Source of the DNA: Lomentospora prolificans
Taxonomy: Eukaryota > Ascomycota > Sordariomycetes > Microascales > Microascaceae
NCBI GenBank assembly: GCA_029532625.1
Contig: JARFXM010000003.1
Span: forward strand, 2,356,001 to 2,420,000
DNA length: 64,000 nt
Direction of reading: 5' to 3'
The notes under the pieces were generated by a model. The model made no database searches, was not told the origin of the DNA, and saw nothing but the letters and a program-made list of their open reading frames with translations. This document shows, one piece after another, positions 11,387 through 22,400 of this stretch. Position numbers and translations under genes: made by a program. How positions within the stretch are numbered: the stretch's first letter is position 1; every line of letters starts with the position of its first letter.

Positions 11387-12513
11387 TTAGTTTTTTTTGG
11401 CTTCTCTCTCAGCTTTGCGCAAAGCGCGCTTCCTAATGTCCTGGTGCATCTTGAGATTGATAGACACAGTGATGGGGTGCATAGGCCCCACAGTCTTCTC
11501 GACGATCCAGAGGAAAAGAGCATGAGACCACCACGGGGTGTAGGTAGACGGAGCGGTCTGGTAGCTTCCTGTTCCAACCTTTCCAAGGGCCGCCTTGACG
11601 AAGCTGCGCGGGTTAGGGATCATCAAGCTCGACCGTCGAATCTTGGACATGGCAGTAGTAATGAGATAGCTGAGGACGAGCTGGACATCGACGCCCTGAG
11701 GCTTGAGCTCGGCTGCAAGAGACGTGCTCCAGTGTTGGAGGAACGCCTTGCTACCGGAATAGGTGGCAAGGTAGGGCGTAGGGGTCCAACCCGCGAACGA
11801 GCCCATGGTGAGAATGAGACCCTTGCGGCGACGGGCCATGATGGGGGCGACGACCTGGGTAGTCTTCAAAGTGCCGAGACAGTTGATGGTGACAATATCC
11901 TGTAGCTCCTTTGGCGAAGTCTCCAAGAACGAGACAGGAATGGAGTGGCTCTGGCCAACGTTATTGATTAGGATACCGATGTCGAGGTCGGCGACTTCCT
12001 TGGCAAGCGCAGCATAGTCTTCAGCACGGTCCTGAGAGTAGTCCATGGCCATGATCTTGACTTGGAGGCCCTTGGCCGAGAACTTTTCCTCGAGTTCGGT
12101 TGCGAGTGTTTCGAGCTTTGAGCGAGTCCTGGAGACGAGAACGAGATTGAAGCCTTTGCTGGCTAGCTGGTGAGCGAACTCCTTGCCGAGACCATCGGAA
12201 GCCCCGGTGACGACAGCCCAAGTGCCAGGCTTGCCATATTTGCGAAGCTATCAATGGCGGGAAAGAAAGAGTTAGCAATCGCATCCAAGCAGCGGAGAGG
12301 TCTGAAAGGAAGAAAAAAAAAATGGGCAAAACCGGCTGTGGGTAATGGGTGGGAGGAGCGAGCAATACTCACGTTCGTGCCCCCAACGAGAAAAATAGCT
12401 GAGAGCCCGCTGAGGTAGCTGAAGAGGAAGCGAGCGAAGGATAGAGCCCCGACACCCGCGAGGAGTAGCTGAAGGGGCGCCGGGATGGACGCGAGAATCT
12501 CGGTTGGTAACAT
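11387..12513 (-). CDS. IFA38: Very-long-chain 3-ketoacyl-CoA reductase (Ifa38/KAR)
   Basis: Two exons (12513-12373, 12247-11387) give 333 residues; the 125 bp intron is phase 0 (GTGAGT...ATAG). A short-chain dehydrogenase: after an N-terminal hydrophobic anchor (about residues 12-43) comes the NADPH-binding TGASDGLG (61-68) and INNVG. The catalytic Ser197, Tyr210 and Lys214 fall in GSFAG and YSGSK. It ends EREAKKN, an ER-retrieval-like lysine tail. The enzyme performs the second step of fatty-acyl elongation in the ER membrane, reducing 3-ketoacyl-CoA to 3-hydroxyacyl-CoA for sphingolipid precursors. The membrane anchor and length separate it from soluble SDRs and match the 17-beta-HSD12/KAR group. 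It is divergent from ERG28 across 401 bp. Confidence 0.94.
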
Positions 12514-12914
12514 TGGGACTAAAGCAAGGGGAGCCCGTTTTGAAGCAATTGGGGGATGTTGGGGCGATGGAACAGGCGAATTGGGAAATATGAAATTGGA
12601 GAATTTCGACTTCGACCCCGGACGCCGATGCACGCTAGTTTTAAACACTGTATAACGAACTGTACGCCGAGGCCAGGCCCAACCTGGAACGCTGGCTTCG
12701 AGGAGACGACCTCAATGGAGGTAGCGCAGAACTCGTATTTGATCTCCCTGTCAACGGGCAGCCCATGCAGCTCTCAGAACCACTGACTCCCACGCAGCAC
12801 CCGACCAAATTTCGTCAACAGAGCCGCATCTACAGCTTAATGCTCAGAATCTCGACGAGTCTCCCAAGGAAACAAAGTCTTTACAATCAATAAATCCCGA
12901 TTACTAGAGCGAAA
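12514..12914. promoter_or_regulatory. Shared 401 bp promoter region of ketoacyl-CoA reductase and ERG28
   Basis: The two ATGs face away from each other with only 401 bp between them, so the core promoters must share this space. I see no classic TATA box at a usual distance on either side. A TCGTATTT at 12733-12740 is one base off the TCGTATA-type sterol element known from Upc2 targets; this is weak evidence. Both products are ER-membrane lipid-synthesis proteins. Confidence 0.55.
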
Positions 12915-13531
12915 ATGCTGTCAACTCTATCAGCCTGGCTCCCTAGCCCAAATGGCTACCTGCCTTTTTACATGCTTATTGTATGGCGCATAACCTTTTC
13001 TCCCCGCTGTAGAAGAGCAGCCCACAATGCCGCTTCATTGTTCACAGCTGGGACAGGGTAAAGTACTGACGTGAGACATAGCTGTCCATTATCTCCATTG
13101 GCAATTCCGCCCAGAACCTCATCACGCTTCATTACACAAGGCGCGTTTACAACTCGCGGTTTGTCCGCAACCAGAAGCTTCCACCAGCATCCCAAGGCTT
13201 TGACCCTGAGGACTCCGTAAACAAACTTGTGCTCGCTACAAACAGCAAGGATGGTTCCGATCAGGTTACTCCTCTCGCCGCACGTTGCTTCGGTACCTGG
13301 ACTCTCATCACTAGCATCGTCCGCCTGTACGCCGCCTACAACCTCCACCTCGGCCCCATCTACGATATCGCGATTTGGACTTATGTGGTCGCTTTGGGAC
13401 ACTTCGCTAGCGAGTTGTTAGTATTCAAGAGCATGACTCTTGGCAAACCTCAAATCTTCCCCCTCATTTTCGCCACAACTGCTTTAATTTGGATGCCCTC
13501 GGTTCGCGACCACTATGTTCAGGTTTCATAG
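12915..13531 (+). CDS. ERG28: Ergosterol biosynthesis scaffold Erg28
   Basis: Two exons (12915-12980 and 13082-13531) encode 171 residues; the phase-0 intron is 101 bp (GTATGG...ATAG). After splicing the N-terminus reads GYLPFYMLILSIISIGNSAQ and then LHYTRRVYN, followed by VTPLAARCFGTWT, IVRLYAAYN and ASELLVFKSM, the conserved signatures of Erg28. Four membrane helices are expected. Erg28 is an ER-membrane tether that holds the C-4 demethylation enzymes Erg25, Erg26 and Erg27 together. The length is a little above yeast Erg28 because of a loop (FVRNQKLPPASQGFDPED) that is usual in filamentous fungi. It converges with the Gal7-like gene, 171 bp apart. Confidence 0.93.
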
Positions 13532-13702
13532 ATCCCTACGGGATTCAACCTAGCCAATCAACCTAGCCACGCCTCGTTGTATTAGGAAAAGCTCTCTGTA
13601 TTTATACCTTGTCTCGCGGTCCTCCCTGCTTGAGACCAGAATTCACCCGATGCTCTAGCTTTGTGCTTCTAATCGCTGATATATAATCCAAGTCTAAAAC
13701 GT

Positions 13703-15093
13703 TCACAAAGATTCGCGATACAATTTTCCTCCGCATTCTCGTAGGCGTGTCGCGGCCTGTTCTGGCGTGATATCACGCTGCGGTTCCGCAAGCATCTCGT
13801 AACCAACTTGAAACTTCTTGACTGTTGAGGACCGGAGCAAAGGCGGGTAGAAATGCATGTGAAGGTAACTCGAGTCGACCTCCTCGCTAGTGCCATCCAG
13901 AGGGGCTTGGTGAATTCCAGAGCCTAAAGCGCAACAGTTAATGGTAATCTTTCAGGTAGCTGAGACACAGGGCTTACTGTAAGGAAAACTACACTGGAAT
14001 AGGTTGTCGTATCGCCTTGTGACTTCCTGGATAGCCTCGGCGAATTGCAACCTCTCTTCCTTTGTGAAATCGACAAGCGCCCTAACATGGCGTTTGGGCA
14101 ACACGAGGACTTCAAATGGCCAGACCGCCCACCATGGCACTACAACTAGGATTCCCTCATTCTGCCACACGATGCGCTCCTTCTTCTCAAGCTCCACCTT
14201 CACGTAGTCGCCAAGGAGATGTCTTCCTTCGTTACCCGCAAGGTACTGCATCATCTGCTTCAGCTCAGTTTGTGGCTCTTCGGGGAACGAGGACGTTGCC
14301 CAAATCTGGCAGTGGGGATGCGGATTAGAACATCCCATAGCCGCTCCTTTATTTTCAAATATTTGCATATACCGCAGTTGAACATTGGGCGGGGATACAT
14401 TAGCATCTGGTGATGCCGGAAGACTGTCAAGGATGCTCAACTCCGAGAGCGAGTTCTTGGGAGAAAGATGCTGGGCGTAGGCCCGTGTCCAGGTTTCAAT
14501 GACCGGAAGAATTTCCTCACTCGTCATATCGGCAAGGGTTACGTTATGCTTAGCGGAAAAAGTGAGAACGTAGCACAGTCCCGTTGTTGGTTGTACTCTT
14601 AAAAGGCTCGATGACAGGTCTGTGTTCAGGTTAGCGCCTCGAAAGCTCACAGGTCCAAAACAGGAACCCACCATTCGCTTCTGTTTCTGGGCTATATTCA
14701 GCCTGTTGCTCCTTCACGGCACTATAGTCGTTGACAAACACGAAAGTGTCTTTATAATCCGGATTTTTCTCTCCTTGGGCCCTTGTATTGCGAGGGCAGA
14801 GGTAGCACTTCGGGTGGGCATGGTTAGTTACGAGGATAGCACCATCCCAAGCGTATGGCTCGCCGCACCTTATCATCATACTCTGGGAGGTCGATGGTCG
14901 CTGGATCTTCTTGTTGGCCTCTTTTATTTGGAACCGGTTAAGTTTAGAAACTGTTGTCACGGAATATATATGGGGATGAGAGGATATCGTACTGCCACGG
15001 CCTCTTTGTTCGATGAGGCGACACCAGCACCCAAGATCCCCGCAGCGGATTATACCTCCGGTGAGATATATCGTTGAGAACACAGTCAGCCAT
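13703..15093 (-). CDS. GAL7: Galactose-1-phosphate uridylyltransferase
   Basis: Five exons (15093-14993, 14920-14869, 14807-14672, 14619-13978, 13923-13703) give 383 residues with phases that agree at every junction. The start is diagnostic: DISHRRYNPL, then SWVLVSPHRTKRPWQGQQE. Zinc ligands are at Cys52 and Cys55 (CYLCP), followed by FVFVNDYSAV and LTFSAKH. The active-site motif is GCSNPHPHCQIW with nucleophile His199; the residue between His and Gln is Cys where Gly is common, still within HxHxQ. The C-terminus has LHMHFYPPLLRS. The enzyme swaps UMP between UDP-glucose and galactose-1-phosphate in the cytosolic Leloir pathway. Intron 2 is only 61 bp with donor GTGCGG and acceptor CGAAG but has a good ACTAAC branch site. 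No other Leloir gene lies nearby. Confidence 0.95.
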
Positions 15094-15831
15094 ATTTAGG
15101 TGCCTTAATATGAATGATTTAGAACAGAGTTTCCGGAAAGAATCAAGTCAGTTCCATAAGCTCGAAGAGTTTTTGATGGCGGGGTTGAGGCCTGCTGGGT
15201 TTAAGAGCTTCAGGGGTTGCCCCCACCCGGCGCCGACCAAGATGGATAGTCACGCCTATCATTGCTGATCTCGCCATTATAATCAACATTTATTAAGTCT
15301 AGTACCCTAAGTCTGCTATGCTTTGACAATATTACCTTGAGACTTGCCTGTCTCGTAGGGATGAGGTGGAATGTGTCTTCCGCGCCAATCGCAGCTTTTG
15401 AGGAAACGAGCTCTGGTGCATCTCTCACAGCCACACTATTACATCATCATTGAGCTCAGCTCAGTTGTTGCTTTTGGTTCATGGGACTGACTGTGTCGGC
15501 TAATTTCTGGCAGAATACTCTATCAGTGGAGCCGTAACCGCGATGAGCCTCAGGTGGACAGGCAACAACCACCATCCCGAAATCCATCGATGACACCGGC
15601 ACAAGGACAACTGCCATCAATTTCTTGATCCTCCGATCCATCTTTCATCAAACTACGCGTGTATACCTAATTGCAGCCCATCAAGATTTTCTTTGAGGCA
15701 CATACTCCCGTCTAAACGCGCCTCTATCGCGCTGGTCGGCCCCGCCCGATACATCTCCTCGTCTCCCTTTGAACGTGGAATCTGGGGTGGATATTGTCCT
15801 CCCCAAGTAATCACAACCCACCCTGGACGAA
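15094..15831. promoter_or_regulatory. Divergent promoter region, GAL7 and ADA2
   Basis: The 738 bp between the divergent starts contains no gene. A CCACCCTGGACGAA leader precedes the ADA2 ATG. No clear TATA box or recognised operator could be assigned. Confidence 0.4.
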
Positions 15832-17614
15832 ATGGGCGTTATCCGCAAAAAAACCGTCGTTCGGGGCGGCGAAGGAGGAGTCAAATATCATTGCGATGTT
15901 TGCTCCGCTGATATCACTTCCACTGTATGTCGTCGCCTCGGCAAACCCATGGCGTATCGAGCTACCAAACATGGACCCGCATTTCTGCCTCCCATAGCCA
16001 CCTCAATTCACTCCATTTTCACACCATCTTCCGCACCTTCCGACACAATATCGACTGTTTCCACCTGATGCACCCTATTCTCTAAGAATTTCTTACTAAT
16101 CCTGTCCTGCGTTATAGGTTAGAATCAGATGCGCGCACAGCGCATGCAGCGACTATGACTTATGCGTCCAATGTTTCGCCAGCGGCGCCTCGAGCGGCGC
16201 GCATAAGCCCGAATCCCATCCCTACCGAGTTATCGAACAGAACTCATTCCCGATTTTTGACCGAGACTGGGGCGCGGACGAAGAGCTTCTCCTCCTCGAG
16301 GGCGCCGAAATTTACGGATTGGGATCATGGGCCGATATCGCAGATCACATTGGTGGCTTTCGGCACAAAGATGAAGTTCGAGATCATTATCTCAGTGCCT
16401 ATGTCGACTCGTCGAAATTTCCCTTGCCAGAGAGATGCAGCCCACATGACATGGAGTTAGCCAACGAGATTTCGCGAGAGGAGTTCCAAGCCAAAAAGAA
16501 GCGGCGCATAGAGGAGCGCAAAGACGCACAGAAGAACGCACCTGCGCTACAACCAAAGACAAAGCCGACGGCGAGTGTACCGTCATGCCATGAGATTCAG
16601 GGCTACATGCCCGGCCGGTTAGAATTCGAAACTGAATATGCGAACGACGCAGAGGAAGCGGTGCAGTTGATGCAATTCGACCCCGGTGACGGCATGAACC
16701 CTCGGACTGGAGAGCTAGAGCCTGAGATGGAACTCAAGCTCACAGTGATGGAGATTTATAACTGCCGACTAACACAGCGAGTCGAACGCAAGAAGGTAAT
16801 CTTCGAACACAATCTCCTTGATTATAGGGAAAACATCAAGACAGAAAAGAAGCGTACGAAAGAGGAGCGTGATCTCATTAACAAGACCAAGCCTTTTGCA
16901 CGAATGATGAACCACGAAGACTATGAGGCATTTTCACAAGGATTGATTGACGAGTTCAACCTGCGACAGGCCATCGCGCAGCTTCAAGAGTGGCGTAGCC
17001 TACGGATTGGTGATCTTCGAAGTGGTGAAAAGTATGAACAAGAAAAGGCCCAACGTATACAACGAGCGATGCCCATGGGTTCGATGGACCGTGAGAGATT
17101 GGCGACCTCCCAGCGCAAGGCTGCTGCCGCGGCACCTGAACCCCCCAGCGGTGCTGCGCTGCTTGTTGCACCGGAGTTGCCCATCCGGTCCGCCGCATCC
17201 CCTAATGGCACTCTTGGAGCTCCAAATGCGGAGATCAAGGAGGCAATTCCCAACGGCAAGGTCAACGGAGCCACCACAAACGGAGGTAGCATTGTCGTAA
17301 CTAACGGACCGGGCCCGGTGACACGACAAAGAGCAAACCCCCAGCCACTGTCTGGGGTTACGCCACTCCAGCTAACTCAAGACAATGCTCCAGACCTTCA
17401 CCTCCTGACTCCGGAAGAGATCAAGCTTTGCGAGGTGGTGCGACTACAGCCTAAGCCCTATCTGATGATTAAAGAGCAAATCCTCAAGGAAGCACTCAAA
17501 GGAAACGGAACGCTGAAGAAGAAACAGGCCAAGGAGATATGCAGGCTTGATTCCCAAAAGGGAGGCAGGATATTCGAGTTCTTCATTAACTCGGGCTGGG
17601 TCGGTAAGGCGTGA
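15832..17614 (+). CDS. ADA2: SAGA transcriptional adaptor Ada2
   Basis: Two exons (15832-15924, 16118-17614) encode 529 residues; the intron is 193 bp and phase 0 with a TTACTAAT branch region and ATAG acceptor. Domains in order: an N-terminal ZZ zinc finger split by the intron (YHCDVC at about 20-25, then CAHSACSDYDLCVQC); a SANT/Myb domain (DWGADEELLLLEGAEIYGLG with W, then ADIADHIG); a charged helical middle with QFDPGDGMNPRTGELE and RLTQRVERKK; an Ala/Pro/Asn-rich linker (about 385-435); and a C-terminal SWIRM domain ending EFFINSGWVGKA. Ada2 binds the Gcn5 acetyltransferase and stimulates nucleosome acetylation by SAGA in the nucleus. Its length is typical for filamentous fungi (about 510-540). 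Confidence 0.96.
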
Positions 17615-18845
17615 CCTTGGCTACAAGTTTTTGGAAGCGCGTAGGCCCTCAACAACTTTTGCGATTTTTCGTGGCCGAAATGTATAGGTGTCTTGTATTC
17701 TTATGATCCGAGGTTTCAAATCTCTGGCCTATCAGCACAGCGGGGGGGTTCGGGCGTCGTTATCGGTCTCGTTTTGGTTATTGTGTTTAGCAGCCTTTTC
17801 TTGATGTTGGGAGGGGGTTACATGGACGAAACGGAACAGTCAGGCTTTGAATTATGACATGTTGATATCCCAAGAAGGCAAGATGAAAAGAAGAGAGTAT
17901 AAATTCTTACTGTATCCGACATAACTATGCCGCTGGTATCTTTGAAGCCATGTGGTTCTGGCGTGTTCCCCGTGATATCCACTGCAGTCATCTCGGATGC
18001 CGTGCATCTCTGCGTCTGCTAATATAGTAACCGGGAGTAACAGAGTAACACATGTGCCATCTAGCATCTAGGCGGGAAGTTACGAGTAGGCAGGATGGCC
18101 AAGGTAGCACCAGGCGGATGATTCTCGAATGTCTTGTCTCCTGCCAAGACCCTTAGGGCCCTTCGAAGAGCCAAGTTTAGATCAAGCTGCGCTAGGGGTG
18201 AATGGCGCATGATGTCTCGGGAGCACTAGTCGGGGAGGAGTACAAAAGTCCTTCGGGTCTTTTTCCAGAGAAGGCGGACCCTCCTCCTCCTCTCCTCTCC
18301 CGTTTGGTGGTAGAGGTTTGATGAATGGCCCAAGGTGTTTCCAAGCCCACCGAGTATAAAATTCGAGGTTTTTCGTTGATCAAGCTAAGCCCTGATCAAT
18401 GATACAGTAGGACCCGTCGCTGCTGCATGTACTGTGCATGTGCACGCTACGATGCTCTGACCACTTTTTGGACAGACCAATTGCGCCTACAGTGCTGCCA
18501 CCTGCCGAACTCGCCGATTGTCCCAAGCTCTACTCTCCCCCTCCGAACCTGTGGAATCTCTTCGGGCTTCCATCTTCGCGTCCAGGAGTTCTACGCGACT
18601 CCTTCCCGTTCTACCGGAGGCTTGGCCATATCGGTCTTGCCGTCTATGCACCTTTCCTCCCTGTAGCCCAAACTCGCATCGCAGACTTTTCGCTTTCACA
18701 GTAATCCCATTTGACCCAGCACCCCTCTTTTCGACCCCGCCAAATAGTTGCAGTTAGGCCTGGTCTTTGGATGGCATTTCATCGAATAAGTTGGCAAAGC
18801 AAAACGTTACACAGACTCAACACCACCTTCTCGCGTGGATACACA
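17615..18845. other. 1.2 kb intergenic region
   Basis: Between ADA2 and the rhodanese gene. It contains G-rich runs near 17741 and 17811 and a pyrimidine-rich stretch with CCTCCTCCTCC near 18280, but no convincing gene. The last 75 bases (18771-18845) stay open in the frame of the following gene and could be coding (see that entry). Confidence 0.45.
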
Positions 18846-19437
18846 ATGGCTAGCATTGCGAATCTCCAGCGCATCACGGCAAAGTCGCTCTCCGATCTGA
18901 TCCTCGCTGAGGCAGAGGTTTCAGACCCGAGCTACGCCGTGATTGACGTCCGCGACGATGGTATGCCCTTTTTTTTTTTTTCCAAATCATCCGTCTAAGA
19001 GAACCAGAAAACACTAACCGAGGGCTCCGCTCCGCCCCATAGACCACATTGGTGGACATATCAAAGGTTCAATGAACGTCCCTTCGCGGACGATAGACGC
19101 CATGATGCCCACCCTCTTGCGAAAACTCGAGTCGAAGCAGACCGTCGTGTTCCACTGCGCTCTTTCCCAACAACGAGGACCGTCCGCGGCCTTGCGCTAC
19201 CTCCGCGAAGTCGAGAGGCTCAAGAGTGAACGGTCCCTATCGTCGTCCGAAGCCGAAGCGGAGGCCACGGCAGAGGTTGAGGCGGCTAGTGATGCGATAC
19301 AAAAGGCAAAGGATCGGGGACAGAAGGTGTATGTTTTGGATCGTGGGTTCGTCGGCTGGCAGGAGCTCTATGGGGAGGATGAGAGATTAACCTCGGGATA
19401 CCGGAAGGATTTGTGGAAGAACGGGTATTGGGGTTGA
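18846..19437 (+). CDS. Rhodanese-domain phosphatase/sulfurtransferase, Ibp1/Ych1-like
   Basis: Two exons (18846-18960, 19043-19437) give 169 residues; the 82 bp intron (phase 1) contains a T13 run. The single rhodanese fold shows YAVIDVRDDDHIGGHIKGS and the active loop HCALSQQRG with Cys77 and Arg83. The HC-x5-R spacing is that of Cdc25/arsenate-reductase-like rhodaneses such as Ibp1 and Ych1 rather than of true thiosulfate sulfurtransferases. A charged Ala/Glu-rich insert (about 100-125) precedes a C-terminal GFVGWQELYG. An in-frame ATG at 18771 would add 25 residues (MAFHRISWQSKTLHRLNTTF and on) that carry Arg, Lys, His, Ser and Thr but no acidic residue, like a mitochondrial presequence. 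The 18846 ATG has the better context (A at -3), so both forms are possible. Confidence 0.87.
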
Positions 19438-22400
19438 GGAGGGAGGAGGAGGGAACCCAAAATGGCGGGGTCTAGGGGCTCCCCCATGCAAAGCAGCAAA
19501 TAAGAGCTATGTTGGATTCGAGTGCTCTAGAAAGAACAAGTGTTTGGGAGGCGGGGGGTCCAATACTCCCTGGCTGGTCATCGTCCTTCTTGGCTCGGAT
19601 GCCCGTTCCCACACAGCTCTTCCTCGGCCGACCCGTAGTTCATGGGTGGGTGGTCTCGGCCTTGTACGTCGACATGGCTTCATATTCCACGCTCAACTCA
19701 AGGTGACAAACGGTCCACCGCCGAGAAAGACGCGCCTCAGCCGCTCCTCGCATCCTTACGATTCATGATAGTAATAGGAATTGCAGACTACGACGTGACA
19801 AGTCAACACTTCCATGAGAGAATGGGCCCATGTGTCACTCCTGGCTGCCTATGATCGTTTGGATTTGTCGGTCAATTAAGTATCTACTTTCCCGAAGCCA
19901 ACGCGCCGCTGCTTTGTTGGAGGACACTGTGGCCCGCACTTTACAGGTCCGGCGGGTCGTAATCGGAACGTAATATTGGAGCAGTAGATTACGGTTGGGA
20001 GTGTCCCCTGAGCTATCTTTTCCCGGTACGTTGCGGCGGTGGTACGAGTGAAGCACGCCGCGAGTCTCATGTCTTACGGTCTTCTCTACGGCCTCAACGA
20101 GGGCTGTATCGTCGGCTTTCGCTCTCCATTACTGGATAATCCTTAGTTTTAGGACAATGTTGAATACTGACTTGTACATTACTTTGAGCTACCAGAACGG
20201 CCAAGTTTCCGTTCACTCCTGCTAAGAGGCGGTATGCGGGAGTGAGTGCTATCTCTTCGCGACGACCAATGATGCAGCGGGGACAGTAATACTTGGGGAT
20301 TCTTGGCTTGAAAGCTGGTCTCTCTGGGGTGCGTACACCCCCGTGGCTTCCAAAATAAAAGAGCAATATCAAGCCTTACGCGTCAATTCCTTTCCAGGAT
20401 CTAAAATCCAAGCTCGTTCCTTCTAATACGAAGTCTCCGTAACACATCGCCGGGTTGGACGAATCCTTGTGATGAACACGTTTCATAATATGGCTGGTGG
20501 GGCATCAATTTTGCGGCAACGCAGCCGCTTGCCACGTTCACCCTCAATCATCATCTTCTTCTTCTTCATCCGTCCTCTTGCGGTTACCGGCTAACGAGCT
20601 AGTTGGGCAGATGGCTATGGCCAGCGAGGGGAATCGGAGGTGATGGAGGGGTACGGCCCCAAAGCCCTTCGAACCAGTGCTGCACGACATACATTGCGTG
20701 ACTTTTAGTCGAGCCCAACGATAACTATCGCGGTGTATGACCCCAAAATCGTTTGCGCCTGCGGATGGAGAGCGAAGCATATCCGCGCAGCCTCCCATTT
20801 CTGAGAACCCGCGAGCGGGGAACCTGTAGCCAGCCGTTTTATCACACTTCAGCTGTCAGTCATCCACCCATCAACGCCCCTGTCACAATTGGAGGTGATG
20901 AAAGAAACCCTAGTCACGCCTCGAAGTAGAAAGGATTCCGGGCAACTGGAGGAAAGAAACGGCGCACAACATTAGCTCATGGAAACAGTGTTACATCCCA
21001 GTTTGACATGGTTTCGAGCCATCCCGGAGCCTGGGGTTCATGAGAATGTTCCTTACCTTCGGTATCATCCGCTCGGCGTTTGGCTTACTCATGGAGCCCG
21101 TAGCCATAAGGCGAGAATATCGGTATCCTCCGCCACATGGCGCGATGAAGACGGATGCGGACTTTTCATTTCCGACCGCCTCGCATAGTCTAGTGCATTT
21201 CGCGCCGAAGATATCGTGTGTTCAAGACCTGGTGATGGAATGATGAGGTTCTAAGGTTCGTAGTCCACGGCTATTGCTCATAAATCGGGAAAGAACACGA
21301 ACCAAGGAAAATAGCTAATAGTTTCTAGGGGAGCGCACGCGGGTTCCACTTGCATTGACTCGCCCCCCTGCCACGAGGTAGTATCTGGGTGTCCATGTGT
21401 TGGGCACCTCTCCTGTGGTTGCGTGTTGCCAACGTTTCCAGTGGCTTCTGTGACTCCGCTACTTTTCCATCTATTGAAGCTTGCTTTTTAGTTGGGTCAA
21501 GTGAAATTCTGCAAACTCAGCTGCGTTCCGATACGAGTTTAAAAGGAAATTCAGATGTATATCCAACCTTAGTACGGCTGTATCTCTACCTTGGAACCTC
21601 GCCGTGGCTGGAAAATGGACTGGGAGAGGTTGAACAACCCGAACAACCCCTCCGGAGAGCAGTGCAAAAGCTCGCCCGTGAATAAGTGAGAGAGGGACCG
21701 GATAGTATTGGATGATGGATGGAGGCGGGTTCGGGGGCTGCCAGCCACGTGCGTAAGCCGGCAAGGGCCTGTTCGTGACATGCAGGCTTATCTGAAGAAA
21801 TGCGTAAACGAACTCACCTCGACTTCAATTCCTCCCCGCTCTCCGCTGATTGTCATGGCCACATCCCGAGAGAGAAGACGTTGGATGCAATCATCAGTTT
21901 GTGTCAACTCTTCCTGCTCTTGTCTGAGACAAGCTGATAGACTACTGCGCTGGAGCTAAAGAGGACATACACCCAGGCTACCTCGGAGAATGCAGAATCG
22001 ACCGCTGGCGGTGAAGTGCCAGCCCACATTAATTTTTCGTCTCGTAACATCGGAGCCGTTCCGTGAAATTGGAAGTCTTGAAAGAAGACCGAGCTCGCCA
22101 ATATTCTCTTGACAAGCCATCAAGCTGGCATGGCCAGAACAGCACCCCGTTGCCTTGCTTACGATATCTACATGGTACGGAAAGGCCCTGGTTGGAAGGA
22201 AAAGGCAGTCGAATACGAGACGACGTTGTTGCTGGCTGTCCACCGTGCGTTTGAACGCTAGGGTGCTCCTCAGAAGATCTTACTGTAATCTTCCTCTAGC
22301 CTGTATGCGAAATTCCATGCGAGTCCGAGCCTGGTACGGCTGCGTCGGGGCCCCGAGCTTCGTTTGCCGTGCCCGACAAAGCAGTATATGGATATATCTC

